Shown: positions 47,407 through 59,600 of the stretch, piece after piece | Numbering within the stretch: the first letter of the stretch is position 1 | Layout of the letters: each line of letters starts with the position of its first letter | Assembly: GCA_015680685.1 (NCBI GenBank) | Contig: MNCI01002984.1 | Span: 45,279-109,278 of the forward strand | Reading direction: 5' to 3' | DNA length: 64,000 bases | Source of the DNA: Gnetum montanum | Lineage: Eukaryota > Streptophyta > Gnetopsida > Gnetales > Gnetaceae | Notes under the pieces: generated by a model | What the model saw: the letters and a program-made list of their open reading frames with translations, nothing else | Told to the model about the DNA's origin: nothing | Database searches by the model: none | Made by a program: the position numbers and the translations under genes

Positions 47407-50400
47407 TGTATAGTATAACCCTAGATTTGTGTAAGGGCTGTGCTGGAGGGAAATGGAAACAGGGTGCCCTGAACGGTCTGGTCGATCAGACAGGGACTTA
47501 ACCGGTGTACAATAACCTTTCTTAAACAATTTTTTTAGAGATGTTATGTGTAATTTAAGTGATAAACGTAAGCTGATAAGCAATGATGCAAAATATGATG
47601 ATAGCAAAACAAAATGAAACAGGCTTGAGTGAGAGAGTGCACCACCCCATGATCAGGGGATTTGATCTTTTTTTGGTTGAAAGTGTACAACTGAGGCATA
47701 GTGTAGATAGGCATAGCTTACAATGAAGCGGTATGGTCATAGCTCCTTGAACTGCTATCAACAGCTTGCTAATAGAAACTGGTGAGCTAATGTTATCTGG
47801 GCTAGAAGGGATTTGAAGAGTGCTGCTACTGGGATTTGCTGTTCGTCAACCCTTTGCTTGCCAGTCTCTTTGCCAAAGCTAATCACCAGAAAGCCAAAAT
47901 GCCAAAATGCTAATCTTTGAAATCAACCGCAAAGAAGGTGATTCTCAAAGCCAACAATGCCTAAAGCTAACCTTAAAAGCTAGCCATAGGAAAGATGATT
48001 CCAAAAGCCTACCCTTTGAATGTTGTTTGTTGGGGTATTTATAGATCCAAATGTGGGAGAGAAACGTGGTTCGGATGCCATGTGTCCTAGGTCCCACAGA
48101 GTGCAAACATGACTGTGCTATGCTACTGTGTAATGCTGAATGTGAAACCTACTACGCTGTGACCATACCTTTCAAGTTGCATGTGCCAAAATCTAGGGAA
48201 CTGCCATATTTGTTACAAAGAATTCCATCAATGAATGCAAATTGGAGCCTATGCTCTAGAACTATGTCTTCCCTACTCTTGCGAGCAGGGTCAAGTGTAG
48301 GGACAACTTTGGGAGTAATCAGGGAGATGTAAAACAAAGCAAACTTGCTAATTCTGTCTGTTGAAGAAATTTCAGGACAGGAGTAACCATTGCCAACAAG
48401 TTTTGGAGCTAACCAAAGAAATCTTAATGCTTCCATGCAAGTGTTACGTTACTTACTCTACCCAGCATATCGGCATAGCATAAACACCTGCATGCTACGC
48501 TACATTATGCTGCCTAGCGTAGGGCAGCGTAGTCACCAGTCCTGAGGGAAATTTTTCTGAAAAGCTAAAAATATCTATCTGAGGCCTAGCTAGGCAAGTA
48601 AATTCTGCAATTGACAACCCTGCCATCTATGTTGAAAGGTCCTAGAACATGCAGATTTCATCCTTGGGACATTTCCCTACTTTGTGTCTTCACTACACTG
48701 TGCTATGCTATGTAACGTAGCATAGCTTAGTAGCCAATGTGACATGTATCCTTGCTTGATTTACAATGCTTTGTTAAGAAATTTTTCTTGGAACCCAGGG
48801 GAGAAGTGGGATAGGCAGTCTTGAAGGTTGAGGTATGCCAAGTGCAATTCCTTTGCTAGGACCACTTGACAGAGGACCTTCGTGCGTTTTGACCCTGCTA
48901 CGTTGTGCTATGCTGCATAGCGTAGCATAGTGTAGCACCTAGTTTGGCTCGAATCTTATCTCATTTTACAAACATTCTGTCATGAGATCTTGATCATGTC
49001 TTAGCATTACTATAGGACAAGAATGTTTGATGGTTAAGGCATGGGAAAATATTCTTATTCTATCAGAGCAATCTAAGTAGGAGTATTGTCATAGTACATC
49101 CCTACTACACTATGCTATGCTTCATAGCATAGCACAACGTAGCACACAAATTGAGATGGTTTTTGACAAAACTTGCCACATTTTGCTACATCATGTTGCT
49201 CATGCATAAAGGATGAAGTGGGGCAGATATCCCGGAGGGCTAAGTCATTTTCAATCTGCATCTTGGATGCCCGATCAATCTTCTCAAGCCCTGCTATGTT
49301 GTACAGCATAGCAAGCTCATACAATTAGAAAACTTGCTAAAAACCTTCAATAGCTCCTAGCATGGTCCCTGGGTAGATCGTCAACTGGGTCAAGTGTTAA
49401 GTTGGGCAAGCTAGAGGGTGTAGCAAACCTATCAGCTCGAGAGATAGAAAATTTTCTAGACTTTACGGTCTACCACTAGTGCCTCTTTCATGCAAACTAG
49501 CCTTGTGGTTGGGTGCCATATTAATTGTGCTGTAGAGGTTGGCAAGCAAGCTTGGAAGCAACATTGCAAGCATTAGGACTTCTGGGGTGCCATATTATCT
49601 ACACAGTCCAACGTGATACCATGCTTGTAGAGATCCTTGACCAAATTTCGAGACTGTGCTGAATCATCAGAGTCCTGAAATTTATGGTGTTTCAATGACC
49701 CCTTTTGTTGACATCTAGAGGATTTTCCCGAGAGACATCGACAAAGAATATGAAACACCATGAAGAACAATATGGCAACACCACTCTTCAGTGCCCGCTT
49801 GGACCATGCTTCGCTACGTTTGAAATTACTGGGAGAGTGATTGTAAGGTAAGGGGGCAAGGGATGGATTTGAGGAAACAGGTTCGGGGAAGAAATGAATG
49901 TAAAATGCGATGCTTTAAAAAACTATTTCCATAGCGTGATCTCTTGTCGGAGTGCTTATAAGGGAGTCAACACACATGGGTGTCTTTCTTTGTTGGCCTT
50001 TGACCCCTCACCGGAGTTCTTAGAGATGGTCGATTTATGATCGAAGTGATTGTAAAGTAGCTGCTATGCCATTTGTTTTATGCACTTGTCTCTTTTTTGA
50101 GCTTTTTTTTAAGCTTTTTGCTCTTTTGTGCTTTTTTTTTCATGCCCATGCTTGCATGAAGGCAACCTTGTTGTTGTTGCAGGGTAGGTGTTTCCTCCTC
50201 AGGATGAGCTATGTTACATCCATGTGAGGCTTTGACGTACCTACAAAGGCTTCCCATGGGATGAGTTGCATTATGTCCACCATGGACTTGGTTGTTGGGC
50301 ATGTGAAAGGGCTTTGTGCATTGGGAAGGCTTGTAAAGAAGATATGGGAAACTGCAAGTATAGGGCATGGGGATTAAGTTGATTGAAAAGAAGAGTAGTG

Positions 50401-51041
50401 TATCCACTCTCATGTAGCTAGGCTAATCGAAGCAGGTGATTTGGAGCAATGTAGTGCCTTGCTCTCATGGTGAAATGCATCCCTGAATGATGTCATCTTG
50501 GCTTTTATCCTACAAACACAATAGAGAGAAAACCAGAAAAAAGCAACCATGAAGTGAAGTGATGGCAAAGTCTTACTTGCTCTAGACACTGCCAAAGTGG
50601 CAAGTGTTGTGTTTGATATGTGCGATGTTCAAAGAAAGAAGGCTAGCACCAGTTCTAGCAGTGGTAGGCTGAAAAGGTTAGCACTAAAGAGGCTAGGAGT
50701 GGTGGTGATGCAGGTGCTCAAGATTCCCTACCCAAGGCAAACATCCTGCAGTCTAGTTTCAAGGTGAGAAGCCTAACAACTGAACGCCTCTTGGACTTGG
50801 ATGATGGCAAGGGCTAGAGGATGGCAACCTTGTGGCTGGGCCACAATAGTGTTGGGACTCCAGTAGTAGGTGTTGATAGCAAGAGCTACTACTAGGATGA
50901 TTGGTTGTCGTAGTGGTAGCTCTGGAAGGTCAACAAGATGTCAAACAACATCTCTGGAAGATTAGAAAGACACGATGGATGGTGATGCTACATGTTTTCC
51001 AAAGGGTTTTTTTCTTGACGATGTGAACTACATCCTGGAAC
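47407..51041 (-). mobile_element. LTR/leader of gypsy copy B (3' side)
   Basis: Noncoding. 49570-51053 aligns block by block with 55390-56345: the GACAAAGAATATGAAACACC word, GGATGAGYTATGTTACATCC (50200 and 55700), the AGCACCAGT block (50648 and 55940) and the CACAATAGTGTTG / CATAATACTGTC block. So the region is a repeated terminal part of the element on both sides of pol copy B. The edge near 47415-47510 matches 17780-17870 of copy A. Exact ends are uncertain: either the LTR starts at TGTATAG (47407), or this is leader and the LTR is 51042-51320. Open frames in it (47338-47607, 48152-48436, 49573-49770, 50078-50413 and others) are not supported as genes. Confidence 0.6.
48440..49330. repeat. 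Tandem array of about 200 bp with hairpin cores (TGCTATGC / GCATAGCA)
   Basis: Five blocks rich in CTATGC, GCATAG, TACGCT and AGCGTA lie near 48450-48540, 48690-48735, 48890-48940, 49100-49146 and 49290-49322, spaced 185-235 bp. Each contains a near-perfect palindrome: 49110-49119 and 49123-49132 are exact complements around CTT; near 48910 GCTATGC and GCATAGC flank a single T. In the other LTR/leader copy only one block remains, near 55110-55135. Confidence 0.75.
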
Positions 51042-51320
51042 TGTAACGTCCCACCCCATGTTGTCCAGGAAGATTGAAAGTGTGCATGCTTGCTTGTTCA
51101 CAAGAGTCACATGTGTGTGTTGGGAAGCATTGCACCATGAACCTAGTTTAAAGTCCTAGTAGACTATTAGGTGTGCTAGTTTAAGGTCCTAGCAAACTGA
51201 TGTGCTAGTTTCACATCGTAGCAGATGATGGATGGCCAGTTTAAGATCGTAGCGAATCATGCTATGGGTGCCAATTTTACATCATAGCCCAAGGATGTGT
51301 ATCTGATGTAATCCTTTGCG
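51042..51320. repeat. R block after pol copy B
   Basis: About five R cores between 51138 and 51290, spaced 30-40 bp (for example TGCTAGTTTAAGGTCCTAGC), between the stop of pol and TGTAACGTCCCA (51042). The TGTAACGTCCC word resembles the terminus of the solo LTR (TGTGACATCCC), so this interval may itself be a short LTR. Confidence 0.7.
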
Positions 51321-54300
51321 TCAAACATAGTATGGCTTGAGGTACAAGTGGTTGATGGGATTTGTAAACTCGTTGCCATCCATATCAGCTAGTTTGAATG
51401 CCACATTCTCATAGGATTTTGTGACTATGAAAGGGCCTTCCCAGTTTGCTAAGAATTTGCTCACTGGTTCACGAACAGCCTTGAGGACTAGGTCCCCCTT
51501 CTTGATCAATTGTTGATGTAAATTGCAGTGATGTTTTTGCCGTTGTTTATCTTGGTACCATTCAATGCGACCAAGTATTTGGGCACATTCCTCCTCTATG
51601 GAGTCAAGATCAATGATCATTGACTCATTGTTTTAAGTCTCATCCACAACATTTGAGAGGATCATCTGAAGTGATGGAACTTGCAATTCAAGAGGTAACA
51701 CTGCTTTAGATCCATAAACAAGAATGTAAGGAGTCTTACCTGTAGCTATTCTGCATGTCGTACAGTAAGCCCACAACACGTAGAGGATTTGTTCATGCCA
51801 TCACTTCTTGCTACTGCTAAGCATCTTTTTCAACAGGTTGATAATGGCTTTATTTGTTGCTTCTGCCTAACCGTTCACCTATGGGTAGATGAAAAAGAGT
51901 ATTAGATGCTAAGGTTTTCGCAAAAGGTTTTGGTTTCTGCGCTACTAAATTACGGCCCATTTTCAGTCACAATAGTAATGGGAAGACCAAACCTTGTCAC
52001 TATGTTATCCAAAATAAAGTGGTAAACCTATTGAGATGTGGTCTTTGTCAGGGGAATAGCCTCTGCCCATGTTGTGAAGTATTCAGTTGCGGTGATAATG
52101 AAGCTATGTCCTGCAGAAGACTTACGTGTGATAGGTCCTATGATATCTAGTCCCCAACGTTGGAATGGCCATGTAATTTGCATGGTATGTAATTCAGTTG
52201 GTGACACGTGTATGAGATTCGCATGGCGTTGACATACATCACATGTTCTAACCTTGGCAAGGCAATCACGTTCTATGCAAGGCTAGTAGTAACCTAAGCA
52301 TATGATTTTTGCTACCATAGCCCTAGGGGCTATGTATCCTCCACACAATCCCTCATTGACTTTGTTAACAATCTTTTGTGCTTCTTCCACACTAATGCAT
52401 TCTAGTAGTATCCCATCAAAGGAGCATTTGCATAAGGTGTTATCTCCTACGAGGACATATTGTCATGCTCGCTTTTGTATTGCATCTTTTTGGGTAGATG
52501 TCAAGTCATGTGGGGGCTCACCATGTTGGAGGTATTCTTTAATGTTGTGATACCACTCTTGGGTTTGAGTTACACCTACAGACGTAATGTGGGAAGCATG
52601 AGTGATAGGATTGGTGCATGTCACTATCGCATGGTAGGCAAAGTAGCAAACATGTGTGATGGCATGTTTAAAGTTAATGTAGCTAGTGCATCAGCTACAG
52701 TGTTTTTGTTATGTGGAACATGTTGGATGTCTAAAGTTGTAAACTAGTTTAGTAGACTTTTGGCTAAGTCACAATAAGGTTGCAAATGTGGAGCTTTGCA
52801 AGCATAGACTTTGGTGATTTGGTTGATAACAAGTTGTGAATCACCCTAGATTGCTAAGTCTTGGATCTTCAACTCTTGAGTTGCTAGAAGGCCCCTAAGG
52901 AGTCCTTCATACTTGGCTACGTTGTTTGTGCAAAGAAATGTAAAATGATACACGAAGGGTCGAATTTCTCTAGACGGAAATGGTAGAACAGTAGCAGCGC
53001 TACCACTTCATGTGGTTGAAGCACTGTTGAAATGTAAACTAGCCTTAAAATCCGTTGGCATAGTACTTATGCTATTGACATGCTCATCTAAAAACTTAGG
53101 CTCTATTATTGTTTGGTCATTAACGAGTGAAGTTGTAAGCTGTGTGGCTATTTCTTGACCCTTTGTAGATGTTTGTGCCACATAATGTAGATCGAATTCC
53201 ATAGTTATGGCTTTCCATCGAGCTATTTTACTGCTCTCGTATAAGTTGGTTGTGATAGCCCGAAGCATTTTGCTTTTGCATATGATGTTAACTTTACTAT
53301 GAAATAGGTAATGTCTCCATTTTTTTAGTGCAAACAATAAGGCAAGACAATTTCTCTCCACTTCATTGTACTTTGCTTTATGTGCTATTAATGCATGACT
53401 CAAGTAGTAGACTGGGATTTCAAACCCATCATCTCTCTTCTGACATAGTAGTGTGACAATGGATGTGTCTGAGGTGGCAAGGTAGATGTAGAAAGGCTTA
53501 TACCTCTGTGGAGGGTAAATAGTGGGAAGATTCAAAAGCTCTTTCTTTAGGTTATCAAAGGCTTGTTGACATTGATCTATTCACTCGAAGTTTATCCCCT
53601 TCTTGAGTAGGTGTTGCATGGGGTGTAGTTTATTTGTTAACCTCGTGATAAACCTTCTGATAAATTGTGCTCTACCTTGCAACCCACGCAACTCTTTAAG
53701 ATTTGTAAGTGGTTCTAGGTTGACAATAGCCCTCACCTTATCAGGGTCCACTTGTATCCCTATTTTTGACACTACAAAACCTAGCATGCATTCGATTTTA
53801 ACCCTAAAAACACATTTCCTAGGGTTGAGGCACAGGTCATACCTATGACAATGTTGGAGAACTACATTTAGATCATTGGGATGATCAATAGCTTCCTTAG
53901 ACTTAACTGTTATGTCATCAATGTAGTCGTTTAGCCTTTCTAAGAGGTTATTGCTGAAGATGTATATCATTGCTCATTGATATATTGCTCCAGCATTTTT
54001 CAGCCCAAAGATTATCATTATGTAGTAAAAAGTCCCCCAAGGGGTCATAAAGGTAGTTGCCAATTGGTGCTCTAGGTTGATGTGGATCTGGTTAGAACCT
54101 GAGAACCCATCCATGAAGGATAGTAAGGCATGACTAGCTGTAGTGTCGATAAGTTGATCAATACTTGGGAATGGGAATTCATCCTTAATCATTGCTTTGT
54201 TCAGGTCTCGAAAGTCTATACAAATTTGTATACCTCCCATTTTCTTAGAAACTACACAATGTTTAATACCCATTCCGAGTAATCAATGGCCCAAATGAAA

Positions 54301-54788
54301 CCAGCTTGATAAAGCTTGGTGATTTCATCGCATATAACTAGTGCAATCTCCAGTTTGATTTTGTGAGCCTTTTGCTTGATTGCCTTGACACATGGATCTA
54401 GGATAATGTTGTGTTGTATGAGTCATGGGTCTAGGCCTGGCATGTCATCATATGACCATGCAAACACTTTAACATTGTCATTGAGAACTTTTGAGATGTT
54501 TTGATGTACCTGTGGATGTAATAGGAAGCTAACTTTCAAGGTTTTACCTTCACCTCTAGAGGTAGTTATAGGGGTTTCAATAAGGGGATCCTTAGTTACA
54601 TCCCTAGCCTCTAAGTCTAAGGCTTGAACTAGATGTTCAGGCTAGTTGAGGGGTGCTTCTAAGAATGCTACGTAAATTTCACAAGAGGATGATTCAAAGT
54701 CTACTAACTCTAGGTTCAAGTGTCTTGTAAATCTATCATGGGGACCTGTCAGGGTCAAGGGAAAATGAAGATCATCGTGCATAGCCAT
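51321..54788 (-). pseudogene. Gypsy copy B pol, full length
   Basis: 3,468 bp from ATG (54788) to TGA (51321-51323), nearly the same length as copy C. Order: pre-RT FAWSYDDMPGLDP; RT with IDFRDLNK and LLSFMDGFSG (54273-53974) and catalytic box YIDD near 53910; RNase H (YLSHALIAHKAKYNEVERNC, 53535-53008); archaeal-type RNase H to about 52700; integrase (zinc part near 52200-52350, core near 51950-52170); and a C-terminal NWEGPF module ending HLYLKPYYV. RT has a TGA at 53974-53976 shared with copies A and C. In RNase H, ACA TGA here equals ACA CGA in copy C, a direct C-to-T loss. Confidence 0.9.
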
Positions 54789-54900
54789 TTTCTAGTTGAA
54801 CCTACCACAATAAGCAAATAGACCAAGTCAAGTGATACCTATTTAAGATAATAACATGTAATGAATATATGTAAATCAATGATGCGACATAAGATAGTTG

Positions 54901-55095
54901 CCAGTTTAAGGTCTTAGCGGGCCGTCACTATGCAAAATTTGTAAATTGAAGTTGCTAGTTTAAGGTCTTAGTGGATTGCCACTATGCAAAATTTGTAAAT
55001 TGAAGTTGCCAGTTTAAGGTCTTAGTGGACCGTAACCATGTAACATTGTGAGTTAAAGTTGCCAATTTAAGGTCATAGCGGACCTTCATTGGGTC
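54901..55095. repeat. R block with 54-bp tandem period upstream of pol copy B
   Basis: Four units start at 54901, 54955, 55009 and 55062 with CCAGTTTAAGGTCTTAG; the spacing is 54, 54 and 53 bp. Each unit also has CACTATGCAAAATTTGTAAA or a variant. It joins directly to LTR/leader sequence at about 55096, where gag-protease and the antisense gene would be expected. Confidence 0.92.
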
Positions 55096-56345
55096 TAAAA
55101 TGTAAGCTTCTGAAGCTTGCTATGCTACATAGCATAGTAGGCCTCATGACTTAGAAAACTTGCCGAACTGTTTCTTGCGCATCTAGGATGCTACTGCCAA
55201 TTTTGCATGTTGTTCTTGAGTAGGCTACCAACTGTTTAGGCTACTTTGGTGGGCGAGCAGGATGGTACAGAACCTGTCCATGCTCAAAGTAGAAAATTTG
55301 CCAAACTGGTCGACCTGGACTCAGAACGTTCTTTTCCTGATGAACTGCCATCGTGCTGTGTAGACTGCAAGATCCTGGTGAGGCCAGGTTGATCTCGTAT
55401 TTTTTAAGGTGTTTCATTGGCCCCTCTTTGTCGACGTCTAGAGAATGGGCTTGATGGATGTTGGCAAACAATATGAAACACCGCAGCAGGCGAAATGCTA
55501 AAGTTGTCGCTTGGTAAGTGCTGGGACGTTGCTTGGCCATGCTTGAGAGTGTTGCATTGGTTTTGTGGAGGTTAAGGCAGAGAGCAAAGATGATGTTTAG
55601 CCGAGTCCCTCGTCGAAGTGCTCTGAGGGGCTCGTTTGCATTTTCATATTTGGATGGTGCTATTCTTCAACCTCTTGTAGGCAGGTGTCCCCTCCGTAGG
55701 ATGAGTTATGTTACATCCATGGAGGGTTCTGACTTGCCTATTATAGTCTTCCACACGATGAGCTATGTTATGCGGGTGCTAAATTTGCACTCTCAAATAA
55801 CCATGTTAGTCGAGGCACTCGCTTCGTGACGCTGTAGCCTTTACTACTGTAGCGGGATGCGTCTGCGGGTACGAGGTCTTGCTAGATACTGGCATTGTTG
55901 TTATTCTTGGGCACTATTGCTGGTGTGAGATGCCCAAAGTAGGGAGGCCAGCACCAGTCCTGGCAGCGTTGATCACGGGGGAGCTGGTCCCCAAGGCACC
56001 GGGGGTGCGGATGCACTGGAATCCCCACCAAAGGAATGCATGCTCAGTTTAGCTATGAGATCAGCTACCACATAGCTGAACATTGCGTGAGCCGAAACCT
56101 TGGTGGGGAGCTGAAGAGCAACAATATTGTGGCTAGGCCATAATACTGTCAGCACCTCAGAAGCAGGAATGAGCCCAGGAACTACCATAAGGGTGGTGGG
56201 CCGTGGCGACAGTAGGTTTGAAGGGCCTGTATGTCATCATACAACGTCTTCGAAGGGTTAGCATGACACCTAGAGTGGTGCTGCATATGCCCTAGACCAT
56301 GTTCTCCTTATGTCAATAACTACGTCCTAGAGCTACGATGTCCCA
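55096..56345 (-). mobile_element. LTR/leader shared between gypsy copies B and C (partial)
   Basis: Collinear with about 49320-51053 but cut at its low end by the R block. It ends with GATGTCCCACC at 56338-56348, matching AACGTCCCACC at 51045. GC content is higher than in the other copy. Open frames here (55241-55540, 55518-55829, 55973-56188) have no support as genes. Confidence 0.65.
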
Positions 56346-56399
56346 CCTACACGTTGGTATCATGCCCTTTCGTTCGATGTGTATCTGGTGGTGTTGCAT

Positions 56400-56680
56400 G
56401 TTAAGGGTGCGACGCGAACCCAGTTTAAGGTCTTGGTAGACAGTGTGCTAGTTCAAGGCCCCAACGGACTGTTGTGTTGGTTTAAGGTCCCAGCAAACCG
56501 TACATGCCAGTTTTACGTCGTAGTGGACGTGAAATGCCAGTTTATAGTCATAGTGGACTAAAAGGCCAGTTTTACGTCGTGGCGGACGTTACTCGGTGCT
56601 GCTAGTTTATCATCATTGCAGACACTGCCTGGTGCAACTGCTAGTTTATCATCGTAGCGGACAGTGCTTGTTGTTGCCAT
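56400..56680. repeat. R block after pol copy C
   Basis: About eight R cores spaced about 30 bp, such as GCCAGTTTATAGTCATAGTG and GCTAGTTTATCATCGTAGCG, immediately after the stop of pol (56687). It is the densest R block in the window. Confidence 0.85.
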
Positions 56681-56686
56681 TGCACT

Positions 56687-59600
56687 TCAGACATAGTACG
56701 GCTTGAGGTACGTGTGGTTCACCAGGTTGGCGAACTCGTTGTTGTCCATGTCTTCTAGCTTAAAGGCTCCATTCCCAAAGGCTTTAGTGACCATGTAAGG
56801 ACCTTCCCAGTTGGCTGAGAACTTACTTACGTGCTCATGGATGGCCTTAAGGATGAGGTCTCCCTTCTGCACTGGCTGTTGATGTGGGTTTGCACGGTGC
56901 TTCTACTGTTGTTTGTTCTGATAATGCTCGATTCGTCTCAGCGTCTACATGCATTCCTCCTCCACCAAGTCGAGATTGATGGTACGTGATTCGTTGTTCT
57001 GACTTTGCTTACAACATCAGACAGGATCATCCGAAGTGAGGGTACCTGCAACTCAAGAGGCAATACAGCTTCAGATCCGTAAATAAGACTGTAAGGGATC
57101 TTACTCGTCATAGTTCTACAAGTCATTCGATAGGCCTAAAGGATGTAGAGTATTTTCTCGTGCCACCGCCTCTTGCTATTGCTAAGCATCCACTTTAGTA
57201 AGTTGATGATGGACTTATTTGTAGCCTCTGCCTACCCATTCGCCTACAGATAATAAGGGGAAGAAAATGATTGTTCAATGCCTAGATTGCTACAGAAGGT
57301 TTGGGTTTCCATACTGCTGAACTATGGTCCATTGTCGATCACAATAGTCATTGGAAGTCCAAACCTAGTTACGATGTTATCGAGGATGAAATGGCAGATT
57401 TGCTGAGACGTCGTTTTCATCAGGGGAATAACTTCCACCCACTTAGTAAAATACTCTGTGGTAGTGATAATGAAGCTATGCCCTGTAGAGGACTTAGGCG
57501 TGATAGGCCCTATGAGGTCTAGTCCCCATCGTTGGAAGGGCCACGTAATTTGTGTTGGGTGTAGGTCTGTAGGTGCTATGTGAATTTGCGTATCTCTGGC
57601 ATATGTCACATGTCTTGACCTTCGATAGGCATTCACACTCCATGTAGGGCCAATAGTACCCTAGGCATATGATTTTCACAGCCATAGCCCTGGGTGCTAT
57701 GTGTCCACCATACAGCCCTTCATGAACCTCATTAACTACATTTTGTGCTTGCTTACTACCCATGCATGTCAACAATATCCCATCGTAGGATCGTCGGCAC
57801 AGGACATCATTTCCCATGAGCACGTGTTTTCGAGCACGTTTCTAGATTGCATCTCTTTGAGCTGATGTCAATTCACTTGGGGATTCGCCATGCTGTAAAT
57901 AAGCTTTAATGTTATTGTACCACTCCGGGGTGTCGGTAGCGTCGATAGAGGCCACATGTTCCACCTGAGTGATAGGCTCCGTACATTCTATGATCGTAGT
58001 TGGTAGGTTTTCCAAGGAATGCGATGGGATGTTTAATGTGAGGGTAGCTAAGGGATCTACTATGGTGTTCTCGTTGCGTGGAACGTGTTGCATATTAGTG
58101 GTCATGAATTGCTTTAGTAAGATTTTTTCTAGGTAGCAGTAGGATTGCAGGTGTGTAGCCTTGCAGGCGTAGACTTTGGTGATTTGATTCACGACTAGTT
58201 GTGAATTTTCCCAGATCACTAGGTGTTGTAAATGTAGCACACGTGCAGTTAAGAGGGCTCTGAGTAGCCCCTTGTACTCTACCACATTGTTGGTGCAAGG
58301 GAACGCAAAATGATAGGAGGATGGGTACATTTCCCCAGAGGGGAATGTGATTGTGGCAGCAGCATTACCTCCTCGTGTGGTTGAGGAGCCGTTGAAGTGT
58401 AAGGTTGCCTCAAAATGTGACAGAATGATGGAAACATTGCTAACGTATTTGTCTGGGAACTCGGGATCTACGATTTCATGGTCATCGACTGGAGAGGCCA
58501 CAAGTTGGGTTGCTATGGCTTGGCCCTTTGTCGAAGATTAACTTACATAACGTAGGTCGAACTCCGTGATTATTGCTTTCCATCGTGCTATCCTGCTACT
58601 TTTGTACAGGTTTTCGATGATAGCCCGGAGTATGTTACTCTTGCAAATGATGTTGGTTGTGCTATAGAATAGGTAGTGCCGCCACTTTTTTAGCGCAAAG
58701 ACTAAGGCTAGACAGTTCCTCTCCACCTCATTGTATTTTTCCTCGTATGCTATCAGTGCATGGCTTAGGTAATAAATCGATATCTCAAAACTGTCATCGC
58801 GCTTTTGACATAGTGGTGTGGCTATGGATGTGTCGGAGGTGACAAGGTATATGAAGAAAGGCTTGTCCCTTTGCAGCGGGTGCACCGTTGAGAGGTGCGA
58901 GAGCTCCTTCTTCAGGTCATCGAAGGCTTTTTGACACTAGGTTGTCCACTCAAAGTAAACCCCCTTCTTTAGATGTTGCATGAGGTGTAACTTGTCAGTG
59001 AACTTTGCTATAAACCTCCGAATGAATTGCACTCTACCCTGTAAACCACGTAACTCCTTAAGGTTTGTGGGAGGCGCTAGGTTGACAATGGCTTTGACTT
59101 TGTCTGGGTCCACCCGTATTCCAGCCTCTGATACTACAAACCCTAACATGTGTTCAGTCTTGACCCTGAAGACACACTTCTTAGGATTAAGACGTAAATC
59201 GTGCCTTTGGTAGCACTTGAAAATGAACTCTAGATCGCGTGGGTGGTGGGCCGCCTCTTTGGACTTAACCGCTATATCATCCATGTAATCGTTTAACTTT
59301 TCTAGGATGTAGTCGCTGAAAATGTACGTCATGGCTCATTGGTAGGTTGCTCCAGCATTCTTGAGCTCAAAAGGCATTATGGTATAGCAGAAGGTTCCCC
59401 ATGGAGTCATGAAGTTTATCGACAGCTAGTGCTCTGGGTTGATGCGGATTTGGTTGTATCCGGAGAAACCATCCATGAAGGATAGCAAAGCATGACTAGC
59501 TGTGGTGTCGATGAGTTGATCGATGCTTGGGAGTGGGAAGTTGTCTTTTATCATTGCCTTGTTCAAGTCTCGAAAGTCTATACAGATTCGTATCCCTCTT

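Noticed and set aside
49573-49770. Minus-strand frame resembling plus frame 36009-36272
   Set aside because: The likeness is at the DNA level of the gypsy LTR/leader; in the third copy (55400-55500) the frame differs, so it is not a conserved protein.
54901-55095. Regular 54-bp repeats as a CRISPR array
   Set aside because: The spacers are repeated too, only four units exist, no cas genes are present and the context is eukaryotic.
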